Assembly (NCBI GenBank): GCA_031213475.1
Contig: JARUPZ010000025.1
Location: forward strand, 4,446,532-4,510,531
DNA from: Nereocystis luetkeana
Taxonomy: Eukaryota; Sar; Phaeophyceae; Laminariales; Laminariaceae
Direction: 5' to 3'
DNA: 64,000 bases
Positions 60,821 through 64,000 of this stretch are shown here, piece after piece; position 1 is the first letter of the stretch; every line of letters begins with the position of its first letter. The notes under the pieces were generated by a model that worked only from the letters and a program-made list of their open reading frames with translations, was not told the origin of the DNA and did not search any database. Both the position numbers and the translations under genes were made by a program.

Positions 60821-61281
60821 GGCGCCTGCCTCCGCGCACGGACACCCCGATTGAGCATTGCTGCTGATGCTATGACGACTTTCGTACCATGATTCTACTC
60901 TCTAGTACGCAGTCACGTGGGAGACCATGCTGAGTCGTCCGGCAGACCACGATATTTCTCGGCTCATGTTTCAGTCAGGTGTCAGATTGTTTTTTTTTCC
61001 AGTTTGTCAGGTCATTCGATTCCTAGGACCCTTCGAGCTCCTGTACCCGACACCTATCGCGCTTGGGACACACCAGCTATTCTAACATCAGAGTCACCCC
61101 CGCTCGCGTCAATACGGTGCAACTTTGTCTATGTCTTCTCTGTTCTCAGGCATCTCTCACCACAAAAGCTCGAGAGCGTTTCTTCTTTGTTGTGCTGTTG
61201 TTACGTGTCTGGCGTAATTATCACCGCGTGGTAGTAGAAACTCGTCTCGCACCTCTTTTGGTCCGCGTGTTGGTGCTGTTA

Positions 61282-61378
61282 CGGGGGACCATAGTTAACA
61301 GGACCTATGGTATACATAAACACCATATGTTTAACCATTTTACTAACAATATTTGGTCCTGTTAACTATGGCCCCCCG
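61282..61378. mobile_element. Tourist-like MITE, copy e (best preserved)
   Basis: 97 bases. Ends CGGGGGACCATAGTTAACAG and CTGTTAACTATGGCCCCCCG. 3-bp duplication tta (61279-61281, 61379-61381). Confidence 0.82.
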
Positions 61379-61590
61379 TTATAGTAGGTACGGAGTCCTT
61401 TCCCCGTTCACTCATCTCTCATCCCGAGTCTTACATGCATTTACGTACAATACACCCCCCTTGATTACACACGACGTAACAAACAGCTCCCCAAGTAAGT
61501 ATCGGTGGGCTTTATCTTATCTTACGGCCTAGGCAATCACGCACTTTCCGCGTATTTGGGGTGCATCCACCACACCTGTTTCATCTGGGA

Positions 61591-61698
61591 GGCGCTGTTT
61601 ATTTGGCCCCCTTTCCTCGACGGCACTTTCAGCATCACGATATAGGCGCTGTTTATTTGGCCACCTTTCCTCGACGGCACTTTCAGCATCACGATATA
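61591..61698. repeat. Tandem duplication, 54-bp unit
   Basis: 'ggcgctgtttatttggcc' at 61591 and 61645, followed each time by 'cctttcctcgacggcacttt' and 'cagcatcacgatata'. The unit is a multiple of three, so the minus strand reads as two 18-residue repeats, but no gene surrounds it. Confidence 0.88.
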
Positions 61699-61880
61699 CG
61701 AGTACATCCATAACAACGATGATTTTATATGTTTTTAAACCGTACTCTTAATAGTACATCCTCCATAACATGGACGAATTACAGGATGGATTGGAACGGT
61801 ACAGCAGTTCCACCCCCCCCCCGACAAATGATGCAATCCCACTTGATGGTGTGATATTCCACGGCGTATTGGTAACTTGT

Positions 61881-61974
61881 TAACCCCTTTAGAACCGCAG
61901 TCCCGTTATGTGGACAAACCACTTAATATTCAAGTAGTTTGTCCCCAAAACGGGACTGCGGTTCTAAAAGGGTT
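61881..61974. repeat. Palindromic repeat, copy d (best hairpin)
   Basis: The left arm 'aacccctttagaaccgcagt' plus 'cccgttatgtggacaaacca' pairs with the right arm 'agtttgtccccaaaacggga' plus 'ctgcggttctaaaagggtt' almost perfectly around a short 'ttaatattc' loop. Confidence 0.8.
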
Positions 61975-63852
61975 GAAGGCAGTCTTACACACCAGTCATT
62001 TAGCCTCTAATAGTATGACAGGTACCTGGTATGTCTTTTGTGTTCATTTTGCAGGAACAAAATAAGGACGAAGATAGACTTCACAGCTTCAGCGCCATGT
62101 AAAAAGGATGTGCTGCAACACGTAGTCCGAATGTGTGGGATATTATATATCGATATATATATATGTCCATCCTTGGAAAAACCTGTTTTTGAACATACAT
62201 ACCTACCGAAAACTGTTTTGAAAGAATGCCACGAAAAACTGTGAGCAACATGTATGTAGAAAGACCAGGAAGCAAAATGATTTTCAACTCGTCGCCTCGT
62301 TCAAAATGCACTACTACTACCGTCCGGGGGGGTTTTGAGGGGCTTCTTATTTTTGCAATCGGCAGTAAGTACCCTCATCATCTACTCTGCTACTACTGTT
62401 GTACTGCACAACAATGTACTGCTGTAGTGTATCTGTGTCGTAGGTAGTTTCGTCGCCCCAGGGCTTGTACCTCGCTCCACACATAATAAATGAACGAGAC
62501 GAAACTCCCACACATTGTGAGATGAAATCAATGTATGTGCTAAACTATACCTGGTACTTAACATGGCCGCGGATTCAAGAATCGGCACGGACGCTGTTTG
62601 CGCCAGATGTCGACCGGTAAGAAGAACGGTTTAATAATAGATAGTGTGAATGAACTACCCAAGACAGCAGCAGTGTCGCACAAAAAGAAAGGGCTTCTTG
62701 GTACAGTTCCCCTGCGTGTCTTCCATTACTTTTAAGGTTGCCATCCGACAATTTGCAGCATGAGCTTCGACGTTGATCACTCAAAACATTCCTGAAAGAA
62801 GAAATCCCCGGAAACAAGGGACACTTACTAACTGTATGCACAATGTCTATCTACATTGTACGTCTGCTTCCCTCTGCCTTGTCTACGATTTTTTATGTGT
62901 TGCCGTTGGTCCCTTCTACCTCATCTCATTTTTAAGCCGCATCTATTAAGCCGCATCTAAGCTCCATCCCCACTCCACCGGTGTGGGTCTGTCATTCCCA
63001 CATACATGTCAAAACTCATGTCGGTCGAAAATCTTGTTTTTTTTCTATCTAAAGAACTTAGTGCTATTATTATTAGTAGTAGACCTTTAGTCAGCGTTGT
63101 GTTGTTGCGTTCTCGCCCGTACTCATCAGTCATCGCCGAAAATACCTGGTTGTCACAAGACAGGCGCCTGCCAACTCTGAAGTGGGAGAATGCAAAAGGA
63201 AATTATGAAAACGAAACCCGATGATAATAAATAAGAAGGCCCCAAGTAGTAATTCGTACCAGGTACTCATATAAATACCTATACGAGTACAGTCCAGGAA
63301 CTGGAGCGGATCGTAAACCTTCGCGAAAAAAACATAACAAGAGTAAAATCGGTCAGAAGTAGGGAGTGAAAAGAGAGAGGTAGGGAAGGACAACAGTACG
63401 TGCCAGAGATCAGCCGGATTGACTGCGCACAAACGAGTGCGGAGTCTCTCCTGACCTCAATTGCACTCCTTAGTTTGATGGTTCACCCGATGGTCAGACA
63501 TACAGGTATACACCATTCCATCATATTTCTTATATGGCCGTAAGCGAAACGGTCGCATGCGCCCCCGGTCACGCGAACAACACCATGTTCCCCAAGACTC
63601 GGCTGTTTGTACACCTTCCGTCATTCATTGCGTCAGTCAGGGTATTGTGCACGCCGATACCACGAGCTATGCGTCATTCGTCCGCTATTATGAGTGTCGA
63701 CAATGCTTCTCACGAGAAGCAAGCGCGCACACTCACATGCAAGCCTTGATGACCGAACCAGTGCGTGCACCTCGTGCGTACCTCGTCCACGTTTCTGATC
63801 GTATGATAGCATCAAACAAGGGCTTCCGGTCAGGACGACATCAATTTTCCGG
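61975..63852. other. 5' flank of haloperoxidase copy 3
   Basis: Holds a copy of the 75-bp dispersed repeat (62580-62654) and several TACCAGGT/ACCTGGTA words. No gene recognised. The sequence just upstream of the start codon at 63853 shows no obvious match to the other two copies. Confidence 0.4.
62580..62654 (+). repeat. Dispersed 75-bp repeat, copy 4
   Basis: 'atcggcacggacgctgtttg', 'gatgtcgaccggtaagaaga' and 'tagtgtgaatgaac' match the family at 20976. Confidence 0.6.
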
Positions 63853-63945
63853 ATGAAGGGGTCCATCGCCATTGCCGCCCTACTAGGCGTTTCGCCTGCG
63901 GTTTACGGTCAGCAGACGGACGAAGCTAACGATCGCTTTGACTCG
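63853..63945 (+). CDS. Vanadium-dependent haloperoxidase copy 3, first exon only
   Basis: Thirty-one codons read MKGSIAIAALLGVSPAVYG followed by QQTDEANDRFDS, then a GTGAGA donor at 63946. Start, hydrophobic signal peptide, the TDEANDRFDS block and the phase-0 donor match exon 1 of the haloperoxidase genes at 5263 and 31903; this copy is three codons shorter. The rest lies beyond the window, so whether it is intact is unknown. It is in the same orientation as copy 1. Confidence 0.82.
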
Positions 63946-64000
63946 GTGAGAGGCGAAACAGGCAGCGAGCGTTATTAGTATTTCAAGGGGGTACGAGTAG

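Overview
The window looks like nuclear DNA of a brown alga or close relative. The basis is intron-rich genes with GT-AG introns of several hundred bases, brown-algal-type vanadium haloperoxidases, and a dense load of LINE fragments, TIR elements and triplet microsatellites. I see no bacterial-style operons. The clade call rests on protein family resemblance, not on a marker gene.

Genes. Three copies of a secreted vanadium-dependent haloperoxidase (VHPO) gene dominate the coding content. Copy 1 (+, 5263-13775) is a complete 14-exon gene for a 570-residue protein. Its metal-binding residues can be placed exactly: K357, R365, H427, G433, H434, R495 and H501. The usual active-site Ser is Ala432. 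Copy 2 (-, 24707-31903) keeps all 14 exons with the same lengths, except one extra base in exon 7. It also carries two stop codons in exon 2, so it reads as a pseudogene or damaged allele. Copy 3 (+, 63853 onward) shows only its signal-peptide exon before the window ends. The copies are arranged +, -, +, which points to a local VHPO cluster.

Mobile DNA. A decayed LINE reverse transcriptase with a YADD box lies at 18.8-20.2 kb. Two nearly identical 5'-truncated LINE copies lie in opposite orientation at 35.2-37.3 kb and 39.2-40.3 kb, with a third 3' end at 55.2 kb. All end in (AAC)n. A separate non-coding family with the same 3' tail has copies at 38.0, 42.1 and 59.8 kb. A PIF/Harbinger-like element (36168-37039, TTA duplication) sits inside the first LINE, and the other LINE copies show the empty site. 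A second GGCC-ended element with TTA duplications (52599-53117) is one long inverted repeat. Four short TIR families are also present. The best is a ~250-bp element with 4-bp target duplications (five of seven copies confirmed).

The rest (1-4.7 kb, 14-17.9 kb, 22-24.7 kb, 44-47.8 kb, 50-51.7 kb, 56.5-59.8 kb and others) holds no gene I can support. It contains scattered simple repeats, short tandem duplications and a strongly over-represented 8-mer, TACCAGGT/ACCTGGTA.
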